Part shown: positions 21,384 to 30,527 of the stretch, piece by piece
How the letters are laid out: the number at the start of each line of letters is the position of its first letter
Numbering within the stretch: the first letter of the stretch is position 1
Assembly (NCBI GenBank): GCA_029255685.2
Contig: CM055317.2
Span: 16,757,501-16,821,500, forward strand
Length of the DNA stretch: 64,000 nucleotides
Source: Silene conica
Lineage: Eukaryota; Streptophyta; Magnoliopsida; Caryophyllales; Caryophyllaceae
Reading direction: 5' to 3'
Notes under the pieces: generated by a model
Database searches by the model: none
What the model saw: only the letters and a program-made list of their open reading frames with translations
What the model was told of the DNA's origin: nothing
Program-made: the position numbers and the translations under genes

Positions 21384-22248
21384 GGGTCCTAATTTGTTTA
21401 GGATTTGTGTGATTTATTTTATCTTGTTTTTATCTTATTTAATTAATTAAGTTTGTTACTAGTTTGTTACAACAAGGCTGTTAAGGTTGTTACAAGGTAG
21501 TTACAAAGTTAGTTATTAGTTTATTAGAGTTTGTTATTAAGTTGTTAGGGTTGTTACTACAACTTAATCTTTTATTTGTTATTTTATCTTTTAGATTAAA
21601 TAAGGATTATCTTTAATCCATAGGATAGAAATAGAAACCCTAAGAGGAGTAGTAGTACACGGTTTGGACGAGCCATTGGGAACCGTGTAGGGTTCTTTTT
21701 GTTTTCCTATTTCGATTCTAGTTTGTGACGGATGACCTTACTATAAATAGTCATCCTTAGTTGTTTGTTTTATTGATCATATATTCAAGTTATAAAAAAC
21801 CTTTTGTTAAGTTTTACTTACAAATCTAAACTATCTGTGTGAGCTTTAAAACCCGAAGTATCTGTGTGAGCTTCAAAATAATTGAGAGAATATCTGTGTG
21901 AGTTTGATCAATTATCCTATCCATCGACAATCATAATTCATTCATCAAATCGTTTCACAAATCTTTCAAGTATTAAGTGCCGTGCCTTATTACGTCATCA
22001 ACAATCTTTATTCAAGAAGATCAAGAAACACCAAGATTCACCGCCACCGTTGACCACCGTCCACGGCGAGCCACGTCACCACCACCGGCCGTTCGTTCGT
22101 CCACCATTCGTTCATTATTCTTCGTTCTGGGTTACTTTTCGTTATTTATTCGTTCAAGATTGTAATATTTTATTAGTATTTTTATTCCGCTGCAACATTC
22201 GTATTTGTGTTGATTATCTTTATTGATTATCACCCCAAATACACATCA
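21384..22248 (+). repeat. Terminal LTR region of array B
   Basis: The last LTR ends at ...CACATCA (22248) and is followed by GTTTT rather than a primer site, so this is the true right end of the array. TATA lies at 21742. It differs from inner LTRs at several bases, for example ACACATCA for ACGCATCA. Confidence 0.75.
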
Positions 22249-23298
22249 GTTTTCCTTCATTTTTTCAATTTTTTCCACAAGTTGTTGACCATTCCTAGCA
22301 ATTACTCCTTACTCCAGTATTCATGTTTCTAACAAATATCTCATTGCCAAACTAATCATCAAAATCATTAAAATCATTATATTACTATCGTTACAATTAC
22401 TAAAATCATTCAATTTAACATTAGATGAGCACGCTGAACGAAAATGAGTTATTCCCGAATCATTAGAATTTTATTAATAGAAGGAAAGGATGAAGAGGCG
22501 CCAAAGTTGAAGCTAAGTTGCAATGCTCGTAATTGAAATTGCAGAAATTAGGATCCGAGGGGGCTTGGGTTTGTACCTACAGAAGCCGCTGATGGGAAGG
22601 AAATTGGGGGAAAATGGAGTACATGATATATTTTGTATTACTGAAGATCTTATTTTTATGATCAGTTTAATTTATAAGCCTTTTAAGTTTTAGAATTTTC
22701 ATTATGCAATCTTTAATCACATCCTTTTTTCTTCTTCTTTTCATGGTTTCAAGCAATAATTTGGTAATTGTTTTATGATTTTTACTGATTATGCTTTAGT
22801 TTGCGTTTGTGTTTTGTTTGTTCCCTGATTTCTATCGGTATAGTTTTCCATGTATGATGATTTAGTAGAAGTGGGGTTCGGCTTTTAAACGCAAAAGTTA
22901 GTTTGTGATTACTTTTGGAGTTTGATGGATGGTCTATTGGTAAGTAGGAGAGTCGTAATTGTAGTAGAGATAATGTTGAGGGAGATGAGCAATCAAGACG
23001 CATGGATGCATATATTTTTTTAATTTTCTTTTAAAGTTGCAGGTTATTAGAGGAGGAAGATGAAGATCTTATAAAATATGGGACTCGTTCTTGATTTTAC
23101 CTGTTGTTACAGGTTAATAAAAGGTCAATTTTGTTAAAAGAGAAACGCTATAATAGTTGAGTATATTGCTAGTTAAATTAAAGTTTGTAATATTTTAAGA
23201 AGTACCTTAATAGTTTGGAGTATTCATATTAAATAACCCTTTATAATTTTATCTTTATCATTGTTTATCTTATCCATTCTTATTTTAAAGAGTCTTGC
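22249..23298. other. Unassigned AT-rich sequence right of array B
   Basis: About 1 kb of AT-rich DNA with no recognised transposon ends. A - strand frame at 22782-23003 is Ser/Leu-rich like a transit peptide, but it has no supported exon partner. I see nothing I can call a gene. Confidence 0.4.
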
Positions 23299-23469
23299 TG
23301 AAGACGAATATTATCCGTCACAAGGTGAAGACGGATAGTATCTCTCTCATTATAATGTAAGTGGGAGAACAAGTAGGTCTAAATTGAGCATTTTATGGAT
23401 CATCTCACTTGCATTTTGTGAGAGGGACACTATCCGTCTTTAACTTGTAACGGATTGTGTTCGTCTTCA
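23299..23469. mobile_element. Fold-back MITE-like element (about 171 bp)
   Basis: The ends are TGAAGACGAA and TTCGTCTTCA. About 65-70 bp at each side form an imperfect inverted repeat, including GACGGATAGT and its inverse ACTATCCGTC, leaving a short loop of about 35 bp. No target duplication is clear. Confidence 0.6.
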
Positions 23470-23859
23470 ATGATAATTTGTGTTCTTCATTTCCTCGTCT
23501 CCCTTCACCACCAACACCACATGCTCCGATTTGAAATTTCCAATCCAGCCGATCGATTATGATTGAAAAATTCACAATGAAATAAAAAACAAATAAGAAA
23601 TCAAAGTCAATAAATACAAAATAAGATTATCTAATTATTAGTATTAAACAAAAACTTTCAAAAAAAGCAAGTTAAACAATCCCACGACAAACCCCATTAT
23701 TAGCTAACCACCACTTGTCCACTAGACCACCTGGCTATCACCACGTTCCCAGTCGACCGCCATCTTCATAGATGAAGTCCACGCTTCTCACATCACCACT
23801 TTGACCATCGTGCACCACCGGAGGTCACGTCCTTCTCTACTCCGTCACCCAGCTCCACA
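23470..23859. other. Unassigned sequence before element C
   Basis: AT-rich, then C-rich from about 23690. It does not match the first 400 bp of the Athila-like LTR, so it is flanking DNA or another repeat. Confidence 0.4.
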
Positions 23860-25024
23860 GGTCGGTCGACCGCTTCGGAAGCCCAAACGATTCTTTTCGG
23901 AAATAAAGTAGAATTAGAGTCTTTAGGAAACTCTTAGTTTTATACCCTATATAAACAAATCTTGTGATTAGGGTTATGCATGCTTGATATCCACTATCAT
24001 ACCTTAGGATCTTTTATTCAATCTTTTACCATCTAGTTCATCTTTTATTTTGTAATCTTTCAACAATTCCCAAGCATTCAATAAAGTTTGTTTCTTTCTG
24101 CCCTAATTCCGATTGTGGTAATTACTCTTTTAATCTTGCTTTATTATCGTTCTTGTTTTTATTACAATTGTTTAAGTCAGAATCTCAAGCTTTATTGAAT
24201 CTCGCATGTTTAGATTGTTTACCATGTTTACCATGTTTATTCCGAATTTTATAATCATCTTAAGTATTATGAGTAGCTAAATTTCATATGTTAGGATGTA
24301 GGGGATGAATATGCGTAGGTAAATAAAATTTGAAAGACCGACTTGTAGCAGGACCACGGTCGGCCGACTGGAATAGCTGGTCGGTCGACCGAGGCCGTGG
24401 TCGGCCGACTGGAGTAGCTGGTCGGTCGACCACCCGCGTATGTATTCTTATTTCGTCTTTTCTTGTCAATTATAATATCCTGCAATGAGACCATAAGGAG
24501 ACTTGTAGGATGTTAGTAATGACCTACCCAAGATTGAAAGATACGGAAAGGGCATTGGTTTACACCTTAAGACGGATAGGTTACTCAAGGCTGAAAGGTA
24601 TGTGACCTGGGATTTAGGAATCACCCTTATTGTTGACACCCAATAATTGTGAGACCTAGGAACTAATAGCATAGGCCGAAAGGAGCTATTAGGTAGCATA
24701 GACCTAAAAAGATATGTTACACCCCCTTACGCGACTGCAATACATGTTGACCTTATGATTTATTTTACCTTAGCTATTTATTACCCAAACATCCTAGCAT
24801 CCCCTTTTTATATATTTAATTCTCATCTTTATTTCTTGTTTTATTTTAATCTTTACCTTAGACTTAGTAATCAACCAATCAACCCCAAATTTGTTACCCT
24901 TAAACATTAACATTAAGACAATAAACATTCCCCACCTCCTTGTGGTTCGACCCTGACTTTCACTATCTATTGTTAAAGTTAGGAATTATAAATTTATCTT
25001 TGGTACCCTCAACGACGGGCATCA
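23860..25024 (+). repeat. Truncated LTR of element C
   Basis: Reverse-complement match to the right three-quarters of the D LTRs, ending ...GACGGGCATCA just before the primer site. Its left edge lies at a GGTCGGTCGACC motif (23860-23871). Confidence 0.75.
24358..24431 (+). repeat. Two phased GGTCGNNCGACC motif pairs in the LTR of C
   Basis: Motif starts at 24358, 24379, 24399 and 24420: spacings 21, 20, 21 bp. Two of the four have the final C changed to T. The counterparts in the D LTRs start at 27516, 34118 and 40697. Confidence 0.85.
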
Positions 25025-25029
25025 AATTT

Positions 25030-25047
25030 TGGCGCCGTTGCCGGGGA
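25030..25047 (+). promoter_or_regulatory. Primer binding site of element C (tRNA-Asp)
   Basis: TGGCGCCGTTGCCGGGGA, complementary to the 3' end of plant tRNA-Asp, as is usual for Athila-type elements. Confidence 0.85.
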
Positions 25048-25147
25048 GGTGACGCCAGTGTTTATTGTTTTTTGTTTTTGTTTCTCTTTGTTTAAGGAAC
25101 TTTTTGTTCCTTAAACCTTCTCACTTTTTTCTTGTAGTTTCCATCTT

Positions 25148-26922
25148 ATGCGCAGGTCAGTTCAAGGAGAACTCCTACCACTTGACCTCGAAATTGAGAA
25201 GACTCTTAGAGAAAGAAGAAAGCAACTTCTAGCAAATCAGGAAGGAGGTTCACCATCTTCCTTATTTCAAGAAGACTTATTCGAACAACCATCATTACCA
25301 TCTTCACCAAAAACACCACCTTCACAACCAAATTCACCCATCAATCCACTTTCACCAAAAGCACCACCTTTTACCTACTTTCCAGTTTTTCCTAAAGAAG
25401 AAGAAGATATGGCAGAAGAAGCTACTATTGCCAGTCACTCCATGCCTCAGGCAAAGGACCTATACAAAGGGTTCACTTTACCTGCAGGTACTGGGAAGCC
25501 ATTCGAGGCCAAGCCCGCCTACATAACTATGGTTGAAAGAAACCAATTTGGAGGCTCGGCCAATGAGGATGCTGCTAAGCATATTGAAATCTTCACAGAT
25601 TACATATGCTCTATAGCACCCCCAGAAGGAGTGACGCAGGACCAGATTAAGCAGACCATGTTTATCTTCTCCCTTAGGGATTCTGCGAGAGAGTGGTACA
25701 GAGATCTAGACCGCACTGCTGCGGGAGTCACAGATTGGAACACCTTAGCCTTAGCATTCTACAGGAAATACTATTCTGCATCAAAGACTAATGCTTTGAG
25801 GGCGCAGATTACCAATTTCAAGCAAGGTCCCAATGAAGACTTTAGCGAGGCGTGGGACCGGTTCAAGAGACTTGTTCGATCCATACCACATCACGGATTC
25901 GAACAATGGTTTCTTTGCAACCAGTTCTACAATGGCCTCTATGATGACAACAGGGCCTATTTAGATGCTGCAGCTAATGGGAGATTCCAAGATAATTCAG
26001 GAGAGACTAAGGGTCTCAAGTTGATAGAAGATGTTGCTGTGCACCGCGCTGAGCATGGTACTTCTAGAGGAAATCAGAGGAAATCTGAATACAACCTATC
26101 AGCAATTGAGGCCTTGACAGCTAAGTTGGAAAAATTTGAGGCTGCAGGAAAGCTCGATCTAGGGAGTGGAAGCAAGGGAGGAATATACCAAGTAAACGCC
26201 GTTCAGGACGGGCCCTTTGCTTGTGAGAGATGCGGTGGAGAAGGGCATGTGTCGAAATTCTGTACTTCCTCTAATGAAACATGTGCCGCTTTTCAGCATT
26301 ACCGTGGGAACAATTTCTATGACCCGAATAATAATAATGTCCATCCCAACTTAAGGTGGACAACCCAGAATGTTCAAAACCCACAGCACATGCAACCTCA
26401 GCAAAATTCCACCTATGTACCCCCACATAAACAAAATTTTCAAAGACCACCTTTCAATCCTCAACCACCTTCTAATCCACCACCCAACATAGATGCTCTT
26501 ATCCAAAATCTTATTGGGTTGGTTCAGAAGGAGTCACAGGCTAGAGAGGCAGGAATGAAGATGTTAGAGTCCCAGATTGCTCAAATTGCAAGCAAGAATG
26601 ACACTAGGGCTCCGGGTCAACTTCCGACCAAACCGGACCAGAAAAAGGAGACTCTAAACGTCGTAACCTTAAGAAGTGGAGCCAAAGTGGGGGCTGAGAA
26701 GGAAAAACAGGCGAGTAGCAGTAAAGGCGGTCGACCGACCGAAGATTCTGGTCGACCGACCACAGATCAGGACCCGAAAGTTTTGCCTGAACAGGAGACT
26801 GGTCGACCGACCGAAGATTCTGGTCGACCGACCACTGAAGCAGAACCCGAAGTTCCCTTTCGTCCAGATTTGCCGAATAACTTGCGGGATTTTCTCTTCC
26901 GGGGTGACAAGACCCCCAGGTT
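25148..26922 (+). pseudogene. Element C gag, truncated at the junction with D
   Basis: From ATG 25148 the frame is open for about 590 residues of gag and then runs into LTR sequence (stop 26936-26938). Domains: Pro-rich N terminus, retrotransposon gag (about 110-290), CCHC knuckle CERCGGEGHVSKFC (about 359-372), a Gln/Pro-rich linker, then two GRPTEDSGRPT segments encoded by the paired motif. Protease is absent because the copy is cut. It differs from D gag by a few residues (Thr/Ser, Ile/Thr, Pro/Ser, Thr/Phe). Confidence 0.85.
26729..26833 (+). repeat. Two 33-bp paired motifs in gag coding sequence
   Basis: GGTCGACCGACC at 26729 and 26750, then again at 26801 and 26822. Both pairs have the identical 9-bp spacer GAAGATTCT. 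Each 33-bp pair encodes GRPTEDSGRPT in frame. The D copies are at 31716-31748 and 31788-31820 (and +6579). Confidence 0.9.
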
Positions 26923-27515
26923 TGATGCCCGTCGTTGAGGGTACCAAAGATAAATTTATAATTCCTAACTTCAACAATAGATAGTGAAAGTCAGGGTCGA
27001 ACCACAAGGAGGTGGGGAATGTTTATTGTCTTAATGTTAATGTTTAAGGGTAACAAATTTGGGGTTGATTGGTTGATTACTAAGTCTAAGGCAAAGATTA
27101 AAATAAAACAAGAAATAAAGATGAGAATTAAATATATAAAAAGGGGATGCTAGGATGTTTGGGTAATAAATAGCTAAGGTAAAATAAATCCTAAGGTCAA
27201 CATGTATTGCAGTCGCGTAAGGGGGTGTAACATATCTTTTTAGGTCTATGCTACCTAATAGCTCCTTTCGGCCTATGCTATTAGTTCCTAGGTCTCACAA
27301 TTATTGGGTGTCAACAATAAGGGTGATTCCTAAATCCCAGGTCACATACCTTTCAGCCTTGAGTAACCTATCCGTCTTAAGGTGTAAACCAATGCCCTTT
27401 CCGTATCTTTCAATCTTGGGTAGGTCATTACTAACATCCTACAAGTCTCCTTATGGTCTCATTGCAGGATATTATAATTGACAAGAAAAGACGAAATAAG
27501 AATACATACGCGGGT

Positions 27516-27589
27516 GGTCGACCGACCAGCTACTCCAGTCGGCCGACCACGGCCTCGGTCGACCGACCAGCTATTCCAGTCGGCCGACC
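27516..27589 (-). repeat. Double motif pair in LTR 1
   Basis: Motifs start at 27516, 27537, 27557 and 27578 (spacing 21, 20, 21). Spacers are AGCTACTCC and AGCTATTCC. The same block recurs at 34118 and 40697. Confidence 0.85.
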
Positions 27590-28075
27590 GTGGTCCTGCT
27601 ACAAGTTGGTCTTTCGAATTTTATTTACCTACGCATATTCATCCCCTACATCCTAACATATGAAATTTAGCTACTCATAATACTTAAGATGATTATAAAA
27701 TTCGGAATAAACATGGTAAACATGGTAAACAATCTAAACATGCGAGATTCAATAAAGATTGAGATTCTGACTTAAACAATTGTAATAAAAACAAGAACGA
27801 TAATAAAGCAAGATTAAAAGAGTAATTACCACAATCGGAATTAGGGCAGAAAGAAACAAACTTTATTGAATGCTTGGGAATTGTTGAAAGATTACAAAAT
27901 AAAAGATGAACTAGATGGTAATAGATTGAATAAAAGATCCTAAGGTATGATAGTGGATATCAAGCATGCATAACCCTAATCACAAGATTTGTTTATATAG
28001 GGTATAAAACTAAGAGTTTCCTAAAGACTCTAATTCTACTTTATTTCCGAAAAGAATCGTTTGGGCCTCCGCTGT

Positions 28076-28108
28076 GGTCGGTCGACCTACTATGTGGGTC
28101 GGTCGACC
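28076..28108 (-). repeat. Motif pair in LTR 1
   Basis: GGTCGGTCGACC at 28076 and 28097, spacer TACTATGTG. Copies at 34655 and 41257. Confidence 0.9.
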
Positions 28109-28176
28109 GCTTCTTTCTGGGCTTCTTTTATTTTTGGCCTTCCTTGAGATTTTGGACTTTATTAAAGTTCAGGCCT

Positions 28177-28209
28177 GGTCGGCCGACCCGTTTAGCTGGT
28201 CGGTCGACC
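28177..28209 (-). repeat. Motif pair in LTR 1
   Basis: GGTCGGCCGACC at 28177 and GGTCGGTCGACC at 28198, spacer CGTTTAGCT. Copies recur in the other two LTRs. Confidence 0.9.
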
Positions 28210-28480
28210 GCCTCTGTATGGAAATCTTCGGATTTCTTCTTGTTTTGACTTCGGGCTCTTGACTTTGACTCCAGTTGACTTTCCATTTATTCCTTAATTA
28301 AGCAAAAGACTTGAGGATACGGATTTGGTGCTAAATCGTCTCTTTTCCGCATAAATCTGCAAAAGTGCATAAAAATACGAAAGTACACGATTTGTGGGAA
28401 ATAAAGGCTAAAACATAGTAAATGAGCGACCAAATACGTGTAAAAATAGATGTAAAACATCATAAAATAGACACGTATCA

Positions 28481-28495
28481 AATTCCCCAAACCAA
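28481..28495 (-). promoter_or_regulatory. Polypurine tract next to LTR 1
   Basis: Element-sense TTGGTTTGGGGAATT abuts the LTR start TGATACG. The copy is at 35060-35074. Confidence 0.65.
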
Positions 28496-29135
28496 ACCCT
28501 TGCTTGCCCTCAAGCAAGAAATAGACTCGATCCTAACAAATGGAACGATTTCAATCTTAGAGCGAAATTTACATGTAAGCCTATACCAATGCTAAGTATA
28601 AAATGAGAAAGTATTCAAACCATGCAAACGAGTTATGGTGTTGTCAGACTTGCAAATAAAGAAACTATAGAGACTTATACCATGGACTCTCGCGGTACGC
28701 TCGAGACACTCATGAAGCAAAGGGTGAGTATATGTAAAAGATAGAAAGAAGTAATTTTGTTGAGACACTCACCTAACTGCGACCCATGGAAACATGCCTG
28801 CAATCTAACATGAACAGGAATTCTACAACTATGTGTAACAATCCCATTAAGTGACTTGGATACATGCAATTGAGGTAATGAAAGATATGTGAGGTAAAAG
28901 GTAAAAAGTGGTTAAGATGCTTTTGGATATGTGGGGTTAATAGCCAAGCTAGTAAAACCGTTTCCCAACAACATAATTCACAACTTTTGATATTAAGAAA
29001 GTGCTCTGTTTGTGGCACAACTCTCACATTAAATATAAGAAAGGTCTCCCAAATATTTTTAATGAGGTACGGGAGTGATAACATATAAAAGAAAGGAATT
29101 TCCGGAACGAAATTTTGATACTGATTCTGCCAGGT

Positions 29136-29168
29136 GGTCGGCCGACCCATGAAGTTGGTCGGTCGACT
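29136..29168 (-). repeat. Motif pair in noncoding part of D unit 1
   Basis: GGTCGGCCGACC at 29136 and GGTCGGTCGACT at 29157, spacer CATGAAGTT. Copy at 35715. Confidence 0.9.
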
Positions 29169-29186
29169 GACTACCGTATTTTCCGG

Positions 29187-29306
29187 ATTTTTTCGTTTTT
29201 CTTTTTTTTTCTTTTTCTGAATCTTTCTTGTTCTTTTTCTTTTCTTTTCTTTCTTTCTTTCTTTTTTTCTTTCTTTTCTCTTTTTTTCTTTCTTTTCTCT
29301 TTTTGC
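29187..29306 (-). repeat. Pyrimidine-rich CTTT tract, unit 1
   Basis: About 120 bp almost only C and T on + strand (GA-rich in element sense). It gives spurious Lys/Arg-rich frames. The copy is at 35766-35885. Confidence 0.9.
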
Positions 29307-30213
29307 TCATGATAGCATACAAACCAAGATGCCTCAAAAAATAATCCAAAGACCACAGATACTAGCTTGGAAGGGTAGGCTAAGTATGGGATGTAGTTTT
29401 GGGGGAATAAAAAGGCGATTTTGGCTATGTAAGGCTTATGGGTAAATAAGAGAAAAGGGATCCCAAATGCACGTACCAAGACTCACAAAACGAGAAAGTA
29501 AAACAAGTATATAGCAATTCAAGTTCATGTTTATGCATATTGATGTAACATGTTCCAATGGGAGTACTACTCACATCCTAAACAACTGGTTTAAGAATGA
29601 AACCAGGAAATAAGCTCTAAACCTTAGAATGTATAGTAGGTTGCCAAGGTATAAGTCAAGTCTCAAGAAAACAAGTTGACAAAAACTCGTAGATATGCAA
29701 AAGACTCTCATACTAAAACAAGTTGACAAGGCAATGGTAAAGGCATAAACATGTAAGATAGCTAAATCATCCTTGAAATACTCTCGTTCCGACTCGACCT
29801 ATATGCTAAAATAAACGTGCATTTTTTGGAATTTTTGAATTTTTTTCATTTTTTTGGATTTTTGTATATATAAGGAAAATAAAGAAAAGAACGATGCAAG
29901 ACAAAAATGCAGTAAACGTGTGACAAAATGCAATGCATGTGACACGAAACCATTCCCCAAACCAGCCCGCACAATGTCCCCATTGTGCATTAGCCTAAGT
30001 AAAGGTTTCACAAAATTAAAGGAAAAGATGCAAAGAAATTAAAAATTAAGGAAAAACTGGAAAGAACTCACTGGGTTATGAAGTGCATGAGAAAAAAACC
30101 TCCCCAAACCAGCGTAAGCTGGGAGGTTTTTGGTGGCCAGCAGTGCCACTCAAGTAACCGAGTCAATTTCATGATTTCCAAGGAAGAGAAACGAAAGACC
30201 GCAGAGGACAGTA

Positions 30214-30246
30214 GGTCGACCGACCGATGTAACAGGTCGACCGACC
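30214..30246 (-). repeat. Motif pair near the 3' end of gag-pro, unit 1
   Basis: GGTCGACCGACC at 30214 and 30235, spacer GATGTAACA. Copy at 36793. Confidence 0.9.
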
Positions 30247-30285
30247 TCCTGTGAACCACAGAAAAATCAGCGATACAGCGTCTCT

Positions 30286-30318
30286 GGTCGACCGACTGAT
30301 GTTTCTGGTCGGTCGACC
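30286..30318 (-). repeat. Motif pair near the 3' end of gag-pro, unit 1
   Basis: GGTCGACCGACT at 30286 and GGTCGGTCGACC at 30307, spacer GATGTTTCT. Copy at 36865. Confidence 0.9.
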
Positions 30319-30527
30319 CTCTGCGTCCTGGAGGTCTTCGTTTCTTCGTAAAATCTGAAAAAACAAGAAAGTACGTGCGCCCAACAATGCGCGGGACGCC
30401 AAAAACGATTCTAAAGTCTTAACTACTCAAACATAAAGGAGAGGATCTAAAACTACGAGCAAACCAAAATTAAAAAGTTTCACACACAAAAAAAAAAAAT
30501 TGTCTTAAAAACTGCAACTTAAAACAA

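Larger units (their letters stand above)
5065..22248 (+). mobile_element. Array B: tandem shared-LTR array of a non-autonomous Ty3/gypsy-type gag-protease unit
   Basis: Four full head-to-tail units plus the right part of a first one. LTR ends fall at 7091, 10130, 13169, 16208 and 22248: exactly 3039 bp apart, except the last interval, which has 3001 extra bp because of a 3003-bp insertion (element plus duplication) and a 2-bp loss. Each unit has one LTR, a tRNA-iMet primer site, gag, zinc knuckle and aspartic protease, then an unknown tail. RT, RNase H and integrase are absent, as in the TR-GAG class of non-autonomous elements. The array ends at ...CACATCA followed by GTTTT. The left end is hidden by A and the window edge. 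Confidence 0.9.
23860..26922 (+). mobile_element. Element C: truncated + strand Athila-like Ty3/gypsy element
   Basis: It contains a 5'-truncated LTR, a tRNA-Asp primer site and most of gag, in the opposite direction to array D. LTR similarity begins only near 23860-23875, so about 400 bp of LTR are missing. At the right, gag stops at 26922, where a D LTR begins tail to tail. The gag differs from D gag at only a few residues, so both belong to one recent family. Confidence 0.8.
26923..28480 (-). repeat. Array D LTR 1 (3'-most, 1558 bp)
   Basis: Ends TGATACGTGTC and GGGCATCA in element sense. It carries four motif pairs and short non-coding ORFs only. Confidence 0.9.
28496..30527 (-). other. 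3' noncoding region of D unit 1, where pol would be
   Basis: About 2 kb without RT, RNase H or integrase motifs. It contains a long A/G-rich (element sense) tract, three motif pairs, and two further copies of the polypurine-like TGGTTTGGGGA (near 29954 and 30104 in reverse). One of these is preceded by a GCACAATG/CATTGTGC hairpin near 29970 and the other sits inside a CCTCCC/GGGAGG hairpin near 30099-30127. A conserved block of this kind usually lies downstream of integrase in Athila-type elements, so pol was probably deleted internally. Confidence 0.55.

Noticed and set aside
22782-23003. A - strand gene start with a transit peptide
   Set aside because: Ser/Leu-rich composition alone is weak; I found no convincing donor or following exon.
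27248-27663. Short open frames rich in GRPT/DRPA in the D LTRs (also 33850-34265, 40429-40844, reverse in C)
   Set aside because: They are chance frames over the GGTCGNNCGACC motifs in LTR sequence, read in several frames with no gene structure.
29059-29479. Lys/Arg-rich open frames on the - strand (also 35638-36058)
   Set aside because: They translate a CTTT microsatellite inside noncoding element DNA; low complexity, no start context, identical in both array copies.
26729-30318. CRISPR-like array from the regularly spaced GGTCG motifs
   Set aside because: Spacers are 9 bp, only pairs occur, the motif is palindromic and the host is a plant.
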